Part shown: in pieces, positions 9,029-17,711 of the stretch
Position numbering within the stretch: the stretch's first letter is position 1
How the letters are laid out: every line of letters starts with the position of its first letter
From: Undibacter mobilis
GTDB lineage: Bacteria > Pseudomonadota > Alphaproteobacteria > Rhizobiales > Xanthobacteraceae
Reading direction: 5' to 3'
DNA length: 64,000 bases
Assembly (NCBI RefSeq): GCF_003367195.1
Contig: NZ_QRGO01000003.1
Span: 62,001 to 126,000, forward strand
The notes under the pieces: model-generated
The model's input: the letters and a program-made list of their open reading frames with translations, nothing else
Database searches by the model: none
Told to the model about the DNA's origin: nothing
Translations under genes and position numbers: made by a program

Positions 9029-10093
9029 ATGAAGCTCCTCCGCCTTGTCCCGGACGATACCAAATTCGACTTCATGCGGTTTCGCCACATCAGCTTTCCG
9101 CTGTCGGCGCTGCTGTCGATTCTTGCGATCGTCCTGTACTTCTCGCACGGCCTGAATTTCGGCATCGATTTCCGTGGCGGCACGCTGATGGAAATTCGCG
9201 ATACGTCGGGCCCGGCGGATATCGCCAAGATGCGTGCGACGCTCGGCGGGCTCAATCTCGGCGAGGTGCAGCTCCAGCAGTTCGGCAGCGCCGGCGAGGT
9301 CCTGATCCGTATCGCCGAGCAGCCCGGCGGCGATGCCGCGCAGCAGCAGGCGGTGCAGAAGGTGCGCGCCGCGCTCGGCGATCAGATTGACTATCGCCGC
9401 GTTGAAGTGGTCGGTCCGCGCGTGTCGGGCGAGCTGTTGTCCTACGGCGTTGTCGGCCTCGGCCTCGCCATCATCGGCATCCTGATTTATCTGTGGTTCC
9501 GCTTCGAGTGGCAGTTCGCGCTCGGCGCCATGATCGCCAACGTGCACGATCTCGTGCTGACCATCGGCTTCATGTCCATCGCGCAGATCGACTTCGATCT
9601 GACCAGCATCGCGGCGCTGCTGACCATTCTCGGCTATTCGCTCAACGATACGGTCGTTATCTACGACCGTATCCGTGAAATGCTGCGGCGCTACAAGAAG
9701 ATGCCGATGGCGGACCTCTTGAACGCCTCGGTCAACCAGACCTTGTCGCGTTCGGTCATCACCCACGTCACCGTGACTTTGGCGCTCCTGGCGCTGCTTC
9801 TGTTCGGTGGCCCGGCAATCCATTCCTTCACCGCGACCATGTTGTTCGGCGTGGTGCTGGTCGGCACCTATACGTCGATCTTCATCGCGGCGCCGATCCT
9901 TATCTATCTCGGTGTCGGCACCGGCCGCGATGCGCTGTCGGCAGAGCCGGAGCCCGAGATCATCAATCCGAATGCCATTCCGGCGCGCTTTGTCGAGGAT
10001 ACGGCCGCGGACGAAGTCGCCGACAAACCGGCTTCGCGGCCGGGCGGCAAGACCTCGATCACCAACAAGCCGAAGCCCAAAGGCCGCCGCTGA
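9029..10093 (+). CDS. secF: protein translocase subunit SecF
   Basis: SecF pairs with SecD. The 354-residue protein begins MKLLRLVPDDTKFDFMRFR and carries GIDFRGGTLMEIR after the first helix, then five more helices with GYSLNDTVVIYDRIREMLRR. I placed the start at the ATG with GGGAG 8 bases upstream (9016-9020); an upstream GTG at 8972 overlaps secD. The C-terminal 50 residues are a charged cytoplasmic tail. The stop is 2 bases before the next gene, suggesting one transcript. Confidence 0.97.
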   Translation: MKLLRLVPDDTKFDFMRFRHISFPLSALLSILAIVLYFSHGLNFGIDFRGGTLMEIRDTSGPADIAKMRATLGGLNLGEVQLQQFGSAGEVLIRIAEQPGGDAAQQQAVQKVRAALGDQIDYRRVEVVGPRVSGELLSYGVVGLGLAIIGILIYLWFRFEWQFALGAMIANVHDLVLTIGFMSIAQIDFDLTSIAALLTILGYSLNDTVVIYDRIREMLRRYKKMPMADLLNASVNQTLSRSVITHVTVTLALLALLLFGGPAIHSFTATMLFGVVLVGTYTSIFIAAPILIYLGVGTGRDALSAEPEPEIINPNAIPARFVEDTAADEVADKPASRPGGKTSITNKPKPKGRR

Positions 10094-10095
10094 CG

Positions 10096-10497
10096 ATGGC
10101 GGCCGGGCTCGGCACGGATGCGCCGCATCTGCCGACACCGGCGCCGATCGACGCCTACGGCAATGGCGGCTTCCGTTTCGGCGGCCATTCTGGCGGCATG
10201 TCGCATCGCGGGTCGCTGATTTGCTTTCCCGACGGCATGTGGGCCTGGCCGGTCGCCTCGTTCATGGACGTGACGGCGGAGACGCTGGCGCAGGTCTTCG
10301 CTCGCGGCGCGACGCTCGACGTGTTCCTGATCGGTGCCGGGCGCGACCCGGCGCTGCTGCCGTCTGCCTTGCGCGAGATGTTCCACGACCATTCGATTTC
10401 GGTCGACGTGATGACCACAGGCGCGGCCGTGCGCACCTATAATGTCCTGCTGGCGGAGAACCGCCGCGCCGGCGCCGGACTGATCGCGGTCGAGTAG
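10096..10497 (+). CDS. Mth938-like domain protein (NDUFAF3-type)
   Basis: The 133-residue protein matches the Mth938/DUF498 fold. Seen features are the N-terminal YGNGGFRFGGHSGGMSHRGS, the central DVFLIGAGRDPALLP and the late MTTGAAVRTYNVLLAENRR. The human homologue NDUFAF3 is a mitochondrial complex I assembly factor, and bacterial members sit next to secDF in alphaproteobacteria. The start is 2 bases after secF and the stop is 5 bases before the next gene, so all are probably co-transcribed. The function in bacteria is not settled. Confidence 0.88.
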   Translation: MAAGLGTDAPHLPTPAPIDAYGNGGFRFGGHSGGMSHRGSLICFPDGMWAWPVASFMDVTAETLAQVFARGATLDVFLIGAGRDPALLPSALREMFHDHSISVDVMTTGAAVRTYNVLLAENRRAGAGLIAVE

Positions 10498-10502
10498 CTG
10501 TC

Positions 10503-11354
10503 ATGGCGAACCAAGCCGATCACTGCGCGTCACTGGTCCGCGAGGCCGATCGCGATCGCTATCTTGCGACCTTGTTCGCGCCTGCCGACCGACGCGCCGC
10601 ACTGTTCGCCCTCTATGCCTTCGCCATCGAAATCGGCCGCGTGCGCGATGTGGCGCGCGAGCCGATGCCCGGTGAAATCCGGCTGCAATGGTGGCGCGAG
10701 GTGCTGGAGGGGAAGCGCGACGGCGAGGCAGCGGCCCATCCGGTGGCTTCCGCGTTGATGGCGGGCCTCAAGCGCCACAGCATCAAGCCCGACCGTCTCG
10801 TCGGCATTGTCGATGCGCATGGCTTCGATCTCTATGACGAGCCGATGGGCACGCTCGACGATCTCGACAATTATGGCGTGATGACCCAATCGGCGCTGCT
10901 CGATGTCGCCATCGATATTCTCGGCGGCGGCGGTCCGGAAGCGATGATGGTGATCCGCGGCGCCGGCATTGCGCTGACGGTGACGGACAGTCTGGTCCAT
11001 CTGGCGAAACACGTCTCGCGACGTCAGATGTTCGTGCCGATCGAGGTGCTCGACAGGCATGGCGTCAACATCGACGAAGTCTATGCCGGCAAGACGAGCG
11101 AGGCGCTGAAGAACGCGCTCGCCGAAATGCGCCGCCATGCGCGGCGGCAGATGATCGCCGCTCGTAACGACGGGGCGCAGGTGCCTTTGGCGATATTGCC
11201 GGCGCTGCTGCCGCTGGCGCTCATCGGCCCGACGCTCAAGCCGATGGACCGGCGCGGCTATGAGCCGTTCGATGTAACGCCGCTGTCGCGGCTCAGGCGC
11301 CAGTGGCTGATCTGGCGGGCCTCTCGCGACCCGCAGCGGATCTTCGCCGTCTGA
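10503..11354 (+). CDS. SQS/PSY-family protein (NDUFAF6-type)
   Basis: The 283-residue protein belongs to the trans-isoprenyl diphosphate synthase (squalene/phytoene synthase) fold. The region near residues 103-125 (FDLYDEPMGTLDDLDNYGVM) corresponds to the first Asp-rich site but lacks a clear DxxxD, and the second site is also weak. This points to a non-catalytic member similar to mitochondrial NDUFAF6 rather than a carotenoid or hopanoid enzyme. It ends exactly where the convergent trmFO gene ends. Neighbours yajC-secD-secF and the Mth938 gene support a membrane-complex assembly role. Confidence 0.8.
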   Translation: MANQADHCASLVREADRDRYLATLFAPADRRAALFALYAFAIEIGRVRDVAREPMPGEIRLQWWREVLEGKRDGEAAAHPVASALMAGLKRHSIKPDRLVGIVDAHGFDLYDEPMGTLDDLDNYGVMTQSALLDVAIDILGGGGPEAMMVIRGAGIALTVTDSLVHLAKHVSRRQMFVPIEVLDRHGVNIDEVYAGKTSEALKNALAEMRRHARRQMIAARNDGAQVPLAILPALLPLALIGPTLKPMDRRGYEPFDVTPLSRLRRQWLIWRASRDPQRIFAV

Positions 11355-12797
11355 TTATTCCGCCGCGTCGGCTTTGGTGCCGTCCATCCACAGCGCCAGA
11401 TCGGCCAACGCCCTGGCGCTGAGCGCGCCCTTGCGCGCGACATTCTTCGCCGAGCCGCGGCCATATTTGCGGCCGTCTTTGTCGTAGGCGACCGGTTCGG
11501 TGATCGGCGGGAACAGGCCGAAATTGACATTCATCGGCTGGAAGGACGAGGCGCCGCCATCGATGGTTTCGATGTGGCCGCCAGTGATGTGCGCCAGCAG
11601 CGCGCCATGCGCCGTGGTCGGCGGCGGGGGCGGAAGCGTTTCGCCACGGCGCTCGGCGGCAGCAAAGCGCGCCGCCATCAGGCCGACCGAAGCGCTTTCG
11701 ACATAGCCCTCGCAGCCGGTGATCTGGCCGGCGAAACGCCAGGCCGGATTGGCCTTCAGCCGAAGCGTCTCATCAAGAAGCTTGGGCGAATTCAGGAAGG
11801 TGTTGCGGTGCAGGCCGCCGAGACGGGCGAACTCGGCATTCTCGAGGCCCGGAATGGTGCGGAAGATGCGCACCTGCTCGCCGTGTTTCAGCTTGGTCTG
11901 GAAGCCGACCATGTTGAACAGAGTGCCGAGCTTGTTGTCCTGCCGCAGTTGCACGACCGCGTAGGACTTCACATCGGGCGAGCGCGGATTGGTAAGGCCG
12001 AAGGGCTTCATCGGGCCGTGGCGCAAGGTTTCGCGGCCACGCTCGGCCATCACTTCGATGGGCAGACAGCCGTTGAAATAGGGCGTGTTCGCTTCCCATT
12101 CCTTGAACGAGGTCTTGTCGCCGGCGAGCAGCGCATCGATGAAGGCGTCGTATTGCTCGCGCGACATCGGACAATTGATGTAGTCGGCGCCTGAGCCGCC
12201 GGGCCCCGCCTTGTCGTAGCGCGACTGGAACCAGGCCTTGTCCATGTCGATCGATTCACGATGCACGATCGGCGCGATGGCATCGAAGAAGGCGAGCTGC
12301 GTCTCGCCGGTCTTCTGCGCCACAGCGGCGGCAAGATCGGGCGAGGTGAGCGGACCGGTGGCGATGATGACGCTGTCCCAGTCGGCCGGCGGTACGGTGA
12401 CTTCGCCGCGCTCCAGTGTGATCAGCGGCTCGGCCTTGAGCGCTGCGGTCACGGCATCGGAAAAGCCATCGCGGTCCACCGCGAGCGCGCCGCCGGCGGG
12501 AACCTGGTTGGCGTCGGCCGCGCGCATGATCAGCGAGCCGAGGCGGCGCATTTCCTCGTGCAGCAGGCCGACGGCATTGGCGGCGGCGTCATCGGACCGG
12601 AAGGAATTGGAACACACGAGTTCCGCATAGCCGTCGGTTTTATGCGCCGCAGTCTCGCGCTGCGGGCGCATTTCGTGCAGGATCACCGGCACTCCGGCGC
12701 GGGCGAGTTGCCAGGCCGCTTCGGAACCGGCCAATCCGCCGCCGACGATGTGGATGGGTGCGAATTTCGCCATGGTCGTCGGGTGTTTGATGGTCAT
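11355..12797 (-). CDS. trmFO: tRNA (uracil-54 C5) methyltransferase, folate/FAD-dependent, TrmFO
   Basis: TrmFO makes ribothymidine at tRNA position 54 using methylenetetrahydrofolate and FADH2. The 480-residue protein has the FAD-binding [20 protein letters not shown] motif and the family stretch [20 protein letters not shown] with the catalytic Cys. Near the C-terminus are [20 protein letters not shown] and [11 protein letters not shown]. The ATG at 12797 (MTIKHP) is chosen; the ATG at 12773 ([10 protein letters not shown]) is also possible. It runs tail to tail with the SQS/PSY gene with no spacer. Confidence 0.95.
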   Translation of the reverse strand: MTIKHPTTMAKFAPIHIVGGGLAGSEAAWQLARAGVPVILHEMRPQRETAAHKTDGYAELVCSNSFRSDDAAANAVGLLHEEMRRLGSLIMRAADANQVPAGGALAVDRDGFSDAVTAALKAEPLITLERGEVTVPPADWDSVIIATGPLTSPDLAAAVAQKTGETQLAFFDAIAPIVHRESIDMDKAWFQSRYDKAGPGGSGADYINCPMSREQYDAFIDALLAGDKTSFKEWEANTPYFNGCLPIEVMAERGRETLRHGPMKPFGLTNPRSPDVKSYAVVQLRQDNKLGTLFNMVGFQTKLKHGEQVRIFRTIPGLENAEFARLGGLHRNTFLNSPKLLDETLRLKANPAWRFAGQITGCEGYVESASVGLMAARFAAAERRGETLPPPPPTTAHGALLAHITGGHIETIDGGASSFQPMNVNFGLFPPITEPVAYDKDGRKYGRGSAKNVARKGALSARALADLALWMDGTKADAAE

Positions 12798-12850
12798 TGC
12801 GTGATCATTAGGCGCTGAGAGGCGGACCGGCAATGGTCGAGAGTCGAGCG

Positions 12851-13468
12851 ATGAGTTTGGGTCGGAATGCCCTGCTGGCCGTCCTGATGGCGCCGGTTCT
12901 GGCGGCGCCGGCCCACGCCGACCGTGCGGCGGTCGAGCAGGCGGCCTATGCCGACCTGTCGATTTCGGCGCCGACGGCGCAATTCATGACCGTGTGTCAT
13001 GGTTTCGGCTGTCAGTACCGGGTGGAGCTCGGCTTCTCCTTAACGGACCAAGCGACCTTGCGGCGGCTGATGGCGGCAGGCAAGGCGTCGGCGGCGAGCG
13101 AACGCAAGGCAGTGGCTGCGGTAGGCGCCTGGTTCGATAAGCGCATTGCGCCACTGGCCGGCACGGCAGGCCACGTTGCGCGCGCCAACCGCGACTACAT
13201 GTTCGACAAAGGCCAGTTCGACTGCATCGACACCAGCCGTAACATCACCAGTCTCCTGCTAGTGCTCGATGAACTGGGGCTGCTCAAATATCATGTCGTC
13301 GCCGAACCGGAGGCGCGGGGCCATATTATTGATTTCAATGCACCGCACGCGACGGCGGTGCTGGTCGAGAAGGGCAGCGGCGTCAAATGGTCGGTTGACG
13401 CATGGACCAGGTCTTACGGCCAGGCGCCGGAAGTCATGCCGCTCGATCGCTGGAAGGAGCTCGACTGA
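12851..13468 (+). CDS. secreted protein with transglutaminase-like Cys-His-Asp pattern
   Basis: I do not recognise a named family. The 205-residue product starts with a Sec signal peptide ([20 protein letters not shown], cleavage after AHA at residue 23). The mature part has [11 protein letters not shown] (Cys125), [10 protein letters not shown] (His166) and KWSVDAWTR (Asp183). Order and spacing fit the catalytic triad of transglutaminase-like or bacterial papain-like proteins. Two further cysteines (49 and 54) could form a disulfide. An in-frame ATG at 12833 is an alternative start. It is divergent from trmFO. The enzymatic role is inference. Confidence 0.75.
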   Translation: MSLGRNALLAVLMAPVLAAPAHADRAAVEQAAYADLSISAPTAQFMTVCHGFGCQYRVELGFSLTDQATLRRLMAAGKASAASERKAVAAVGAWFDKRIAPLAGTAGHVARANRDYMFDKGQFDCIDTSRNITSLLLVLDELGLLKYHVVAEPEARGHIIDFNAPHATAVLVEKGSGVKWSVDAWTRSYGQAPEVMPLDRWKELD

Positions 13469-13485
13469 TCTCGGTTCGGAATCAA

Positions 13486-13509
13486 AACGCCCGCAAAGTT
13501 GCGGGCGTT
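13486..13509. terminator. bidirectional Rho-independent terminator
   Basis: A perfect 9-bp stem (AACGCCCGC at 13486-13494, GCGGGCGTT at 13501-13509) encloses a 6-base loop, with A residues before and T residues after. It sits between the convergent secreted-protein gene and the DUF1127 gene and can stop both. Confidence 0.8.
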
Positions 13510-13537
13510 TCAGACACTTAAAACGCTTCCTGGGACC

Positions 13538-13693
13538 TTAGCGGACCTGAGCGGCGCCCCAGGCAGCGCGTTCGATCTCCGAGCGGTTGAGACCGATATC
13601 AGCCAGTTCGCGATCGTCCAGACGGGACAATTCACGGACGCTGCGGCTGTAGCGCTTCCATTCCTGGATGAAGCGGACGAGGGCGGCAAACAT
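13538..13693 (-). CDS. DUF1127 small protein (51 residues)
   Basis: Translating the minus strand from the ATG at 13693 gives a 51-residue protein beginning MFAALVRFIQEWKRYSRSVR and continuing ELSRLDDRELADIGLNRSEI. The RELADIGLNRSEI core is the hallmark of DUF1127 (YjiS-like), small Arg-rich proteins common in alphaproteobacteria and linked in some species to phosphate, carbon and RNA regulation. AGAAA lies upstream as a weak ribosome site. It shares a terminator with the convergent upstream gene. The role here is unknown. Confidence 0.88.
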   Translation of the reverse strand: MFAALVRFIQEWKRYSRSVRELSRLDDRELADIGLNRSEIERAAWGAAQVR

Positions 13694-14216
13694 GGGATTT
13701 CTCTTTCAGCTATCTGTTTTTGAAGTCTTCGCTTCGACCGGGATGTTGGGCGTCCCGATCAATCTGCAACGAACATACTCATCGCTGCTCATATGAAAAG
13801 CACTTATGTTGCGATGCAGCTAAGCGAATTTGCATAGCTTAAGTATCTGTAATAAAACTAAAAAATAGAAAATTTGGCCAAGGCTGCGGGTTAGGCAGTC
13901 ATTTTATCAGCCTACTTATTGTGCAAGCGCGAAGAGAAGAGCCCTCCAAGCCTGGAAACCCACGACATCGCCCAGAATCGTCCCCAGTTTGATCATACTG
14001 GCGACGAATCGACGCAATCCCGGCTGATCGGTGCAGGTGTCACAATTTTGTCCTATGCGTTAAGCGCATATGAAGGCGCCAAGCCCACGAATCGAGCCGT
14101 TTCTTGAGGGTTTCGTGGGGTATTGGCCGGTATCGCGCCGGGCGACGGGCGTGTAAATTTTAAGCGTTCAGCAGGGGGCGGTACATGGGTCGGGCGCGCG
14201 CTTTGCTGCTGAAACG
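13694..14216. other. AT-richer intergenic region
   Basis: This 523-base gap is clearly lower in GC than its surroundings, especially 13780-13920. It should hold the promoter of the minus-strand DUF1127 gene and that of the plus-strand MFS gene. A dyad TATGCG-TTAAG-CGCATA is at 14054-14070. I found no credible gene; the short frame at 13919-14107 has no ribosome site or recognisable product. Confidence 0.6.
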
Positions 14217-15482
14217 ATGCTGCGCCTCAAGGCCCTGGGGGCGCGCCATTCAGGGATTGGCGCAGTGACAAGGGCTACCGACGGGCTAGGACCCGATCGC
14301 CGTCTGGTCGTCGCCGCCTTCGGCGTCGCGCAGATTCTCGGCTTTGGCACCTCATTCTATTTTCCCGCCGTGTTCGCTACGCCGATCGTCGCCGACACCG
14401 GTTGGTCGCTGGGCCTGGTGGTTTCCGGGACGTCGATCGGGCTTCTGGTGGCCGGATTGATCTCGCCGCAGGTGGGCCACCTCATCGATCACCACGGCGC
14501 GCGGCCTGTGATTTGTGCCAGTTCGCTGCTCAATGCGGCGGGCCTCATTGCCGTCGGTCTGGCGCCGAATGTCGCCGTCTATCTCATCGCTTGGGTGGTG
14601 ATCGGTCTGGCCATGGGCACGGGTCTTTACGATGCCGTCTTTGCCGCGCTCGGCCAGCGTTACGGCCGCGAGGCGCGGGGGCCGATTACCAATCTGACGT
14701 TGTTCGGCGGCTTTTCCAGCACGATATGCTGGCCGCTGAGCGCTTTCCTGATCGAGCACACCGGCTGGCGCATGGCCTGTTTCATCTACGCCGGCCTGCA
14801 CATTCTGGTCGCGCTACCGTTGCAATACGCGGTCACGGGCAATCGGCGAATAGTACCATCCGCAACGACAACGAATGACGAAGTCGCCCCGCAGCCGCCA
14901 ACGGTCTCGAGCAAGCACGAGCGACGGATCTTCCTTCTGGTTGCCACGATTCTTTCGCTCGCCGCCGGCATCGGGTCGATCGTCATTGTCCACTTCATGA
15001 TATTTCTGCAGTCGCGCGGTGTGGCCGAAGCCGCCGCCGTTACGCTCGGCACTTTGTTCGGGCCGGCGCAGGTGGGCGCGCGCATCATCGAGCGGCTGTT
15101 CGGCACGCGCTATCATCCGATCTGGACCATGGTCGCGTGTTGCGTGCTGATGGCTGTGAGTTTAGCGCTGCTTTTCGGCCATTTCGCGTGGCTCGTCGTT
15201 ACCATTCTGCTGTACGGTGCCGGGTACGGCATATCCTGGGTGGGCCGCGGTACGCTGCCGCTTGCGCTGTTCGGGCCGGTTCGTTTCCCAAGACTGATGG
15301 GAAAGATTGCGTTCCCCAGCCTGATCGTCCAGGCACTTGCGCCCTCGGCCGGCGCACTGATGATCGAACACGCTGGTGTCGATGCGACCATCGGCCTATT
15401 GACCGCGTTCGCTTTGATCAATGTGGTGCTGATCGCTCTGTTGTGGACGATGTGCCGGGCTCAACTGCGAACGGAACCGTGA
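14217..15482 (+). CDS. major facilitator superfamily transporter
   Basis: The 421-residue protein has about 12 hydrophobic segments in two halves joined by a charged loop near residues 205-235. The first half shows the MFS loop-2 pattern GHLIDHHGARPVI. The substrate is not evident; the fold suggests a symporter or efflux pump of the general COG2814 kind. It stops 2 bases before the start of the MaoC gene, so the two are probably translated from one message. The first 30 residues before the first helix are poorly supported, so the true start may be downstream. Confidence 0.85.
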   Translation: MLRLKALGARHSGIGAVTRATDGLGPDRRLVVAAFGVAQILGFGTSFYFPAVFATPIVADTGWSLGLVVSGTSIGLLVAGLISPQVGHLIDHHGARPVICASSLLNAAGLIAVGLAPNVAVYLIAWVVIGLAMGTGLYDAVFAALGQRYGREARGPITNLTLFGGFSSTICWPLSAFLIEHTGWRMACFIYAGLHILVALPLQYAVTGNRRIVPSATTTNDEVAPQPPTVSSKHERRIFLLVATILSLAAGIGSIVIVHFMIFLQSRGVAEAAAVTLGTLFGPAQVGARIIERLFGTRYHPIWTMVACCVLMAVSLALLFGHFAWLVVTILLYGAGYGISWVGRGTLPLALFGPVRFPRLMGKIAFPSLIVQALAPSAGALMIEHAGVDATIGLLTAFALINVVLIALLWTMCRAQLRTEP

Positions 15483-15484
15483 CA

Positions 15485-15940
15485 ATGCTGGTGCTGCAAA
15501 CGCTGTATTTCGAAGACCTGTCCGTCGGTCAGACGGAGAAACTGTCGAAGACGGTGAGCGCGTCCGACGTGGTCGGTTTCGCGGAGATTTCGGGCGACCG
15601 CAATCCGATTCATTTGTCCGAGCATTTTGCGGCCCAGACGCCGTTTGGCACCCGCATTGCGCATGGCCTTTACACCGCGAGCCTGATCTCGGCCGTGCTC
15701 GGCACCCGTCTGCCCGGTCCCGGCGCCATCTATATCTCGCAGACCCTGAATTTCCGCGCGCCGGTGAAGATCGACGACACGGTCGAGGTCATCGTGTCGG
15801 TCGCCGAACTCATGCCTGAACGCGCGCGCGCGCGCCTATCCTGCATCTGCAAGGTCGGCGATGATGTCGTGCTGGACGGCGAAGCCTGGGTAAAGGTGCC
15901 GTCGAAAGAGCAGGGTGGCCGGCCGCTGCCGCGGGTTTAG
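15485..15940 (+). CDS. MaoC-like (R)-specific enoyl-CoA hydratase
   Basis: The 151-residue hot-dog-fold protein carries the hydratase motif SGDRNPIHLSEHFAAQTPFG followed by RIAHGLYTASLIS, with the catalytic Asp and His five residues apart as in PhaJ. The family hydrates trans-2-enoyl-CoA to (R)-3-hydroxyacyl-CoA and can feed polyhydroxyalkanoate or fatty-acid metabolism. It begins 2 bases after the MFS stop codon. The longer in-frame extension starting at 15137 only overlaps the MFS gene and was not used. Confidence 0.88.
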   Translation: MLVLQTLYFEDLSVGQTEKLSKTVSASDVVGFAEISGDRNPIHLSEHFAAQTPFGTRIAHGLYTASLISAVLGTRLPGPGAIYISQTLNFRAPVKIDDTVEVIVSVAELMPERARARLSCICKVGDDVVLDGEAWVKVPSKEQGGRPLPRV

Positions 15941-16045
15941 ACCGCTCACACAAAGCTCACGCAGGCTTTAGAAGTTGGTGAAGGCGGGCCGTGTTATGGC
16001 ATCGTCAGCGCGCGACATCACGAGGGCGCGACGCGAGGGCATGGA

Positions 16046-16906
16046 ATGGCGTCTTTTGAGCTTTGGCGAGACCGGCGGGGCCGTGTTTCCACCTTGCGCA
16101 TTGTCGCGGTCGCCTTGCTGCTGTTCCCGGTGGTCAAGGCGCTTGTCGAAGCCGGTGTTATCGCCGGCGGCGCGCGGCCGCTCAACGACGTCATTCACCG
16201 CACAGGCTTCTGGACCCTGGTGTTTCTCGGCGTGACTTTGGCCATCACGCCGCTGCGGCGGGTCGCACGTTATGGCAATCTTATTGACGTGCGCCGCATG
16301 ATCGGCGTTGGCACTTTCTGCTACGCGTTCGCCCACATCCTGCTCTACATCGCCGATCAAAGCTTCGATCTGGTCAAGGTGTTTCAGGAGATCACGCGGC
16401 GCGTCTATCTCATCATCGGCATGGTGGCGTTCACCGGTCTTGCGGCGTTGGCGATTACTTCGACCGACGGCATGATCAAGCGCATGGGCGGCCGGAGCTG
16501 GCGCCGCCTGCATCAGGCGATCTACGCCATCGCGCTGCTCGCGCTCATCCACTACTTCCAGCAAACCAAGGCCGACGTCACGGTGCCTGTCTTCGTCGCC
16601 GGCCTGTTCGGCTGGCTGCTCGCTTATCGGATCTGGGCGTGGTGGCAGGACAAGGCCGAACTCTCGACCCTGAGCCTGCTGGCGCTCAGCGTGATCGTAG
16701 GGGCGCTGACTTTCGCCGGCGAGGCGATCGGCATTGCCGTTCAGTTCGGTGTGTCGCCCATGCGGGTGCTGGCCACGGCGTTCGATTTCGACGCCGGCAT
16801 CCGGCCCGGCTGGCAGGTCCTGGCCGCCGGGCTTGCCGTGGTCGTGCTTGATTTCGTGCGCGCCCGATGGAATAGCCGGTCCGCGCGGCCGGTCGCGGTT
16901 CAATAG
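16046..16906 (+). CDS. msrQ: MsrQ-like heme-containing ferric reductase-type membrane protein
   Basis: The 286-residue protein has six or more membrane helices of the ferric reductase-like fold. HRTGFWTLVFLGVTLAITPL, GTFCYAFAHILLYIADQ and WRRLHQAIYAIALLALIHYF contain the His residues expected to bind heme b. MsrQ passes quinol electrons to the periplasmic methionine sulfoxide reductase MsrP. No msrP gene is adjacent, which is unusual because the two are normally in one operon. About 70 C-terminal residues extend beyond the core with extra helices. The hydrolase gene follows after 15 bases. Confidence 0.8.
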   Translation: MASFELWRDRRGRVSTLRIVAVALLLFPVVKALVEAGVIAGGARPLNDVIHRTGFWTLVFLGVTLAITPLRRVARYGNLIDVRRMIGVGTFCYAFAHILLYIADQSFDLVKVFQEITRRVYLIIGMVAFTGLAALAITSTDGMIKRMGGRSWRRLHQAIYAIALLALIHYFQQTKADVTVPVFVAGLFGWLLAYRIWAWWQDKAELSTLSLLALSVIVGALTFAGEAIGIAVQFGVSPMRVLATAFDFDAGIRPGWQVLAAGLAVVVLDFVRARWNSRSARPVAVQ

Positions 16907-16921
16907 AGACGGGGAAGAGGC

Positions 16922-17629
16922 ATGCCATTCTGTGTCGTTGCGCACGGCGCGTGGAGTTCGGCCTGGGCCTGGAAAAAGATGTATCCGCTGCTGGAGCCGC
17001 GCGGCATTCATCTCGTCATCCCGACGCTGACGGGCCTCGGCCAGCGCAGCCATCTTGCCCATCCGGGCATCGATCTCGAAACGCACATCGCCGATGTGCT
17101 GGCCTGCCTGTTCTATAACGATCTTCGCGACGTCTGCCTGATCGGCCATTCCTATGGCGGCATGGTTGCGACCGGCGTCGCCGATCGCGCCCGCGACCGC
17201 ATCGGCAAGCTGATTTATGTCGACGCCTTCGTGCCGCGCAACGGCGAGAGCGCCTTCGATGTCATGCCGGAATCGACACGCCAGCAGCGCCAGTCGGCAG
17301 CGGCTGGCGGGCCCGATAGCTGGCGCATTCCGCCGGGACCGATGCCGGCCGACACTACGCCGGAGGATCAGGTCTGGTGCGCACCGCGCCGCGTGCCGCA
17401 GCCGCTCAAGACGTTCGAGCAGAAGCTCAAATTTCAGAACGGCGACCTGACGCTGCCGCGCCATTACATCTACTGCACGCGGCATACCCCGGAGGACCGT
17501 TTCCGGCCGTTCTACGAACGCGCGAAGGTGGAAGCGGGCTGGCAGCCTTACGAAATAGACGCGAGCCACAATCCGCACATCACGGCGCCGCAGGCCTTTG
17601 CCGACCTTCTGAGCCGTATCGTCGCCTGA
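16922..17629 (+). CDS. alpha/beta-hydrolase (esterase EstC/SABP2-like)
   Basis: The 235-residue protein is a compact alpha/beta hydrolase. The N-terminus PFCVVAHGAWSSAWAW holds the oxyanion HG motif. GHSYGGM contains the nucleophile Ser (about residue 78), KLIYVDAF follows, and the late SHNPHITAPQAF carries the catalytic His. It resembles plant-type salicylate methylesterase relatives and bacterial EstC. The substrate is unknown. The gene lies 15 bases after msrQ, with GGGAAGAGG as ribosome site. Confidence 0.88.
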   Translation: MPFCVVAHGAWSSAWAWKKMYPLLEPRGIHLVIPTLTGLGQRSHLAHPGIDLETHIADVLACLFYNDLRDVCLIGHSYGGMVATGVADRARDRIGKLIYVDAFVPRNGESAFDVMPESTRQQRQSAAAGGPDSWRIPPGPMPADTTPEDQVWCAPRRVPQPLKTFEQKLKFQNGDLTLPRHYIYCTRHTPEDRFRPFYERAKVEAGWQPYEIDASHNPHITAPQAFADLLSRIVA

Positions 17630-17711
17630 GCTGGCTCGGCGCTTTGCGCTGAATCAACGCGCGACGATCGCCCGCGGCTAGGCTGCCTGTCCCGAACGGG
17701 AGAAGCAGGCC

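Noticed and set aside
15968..17578. 536-residue minus-strand frame over msrQ and the esterase gene
   Set aside because: It is antisense to two genes with clear family motifs and has a low-complexity composition.
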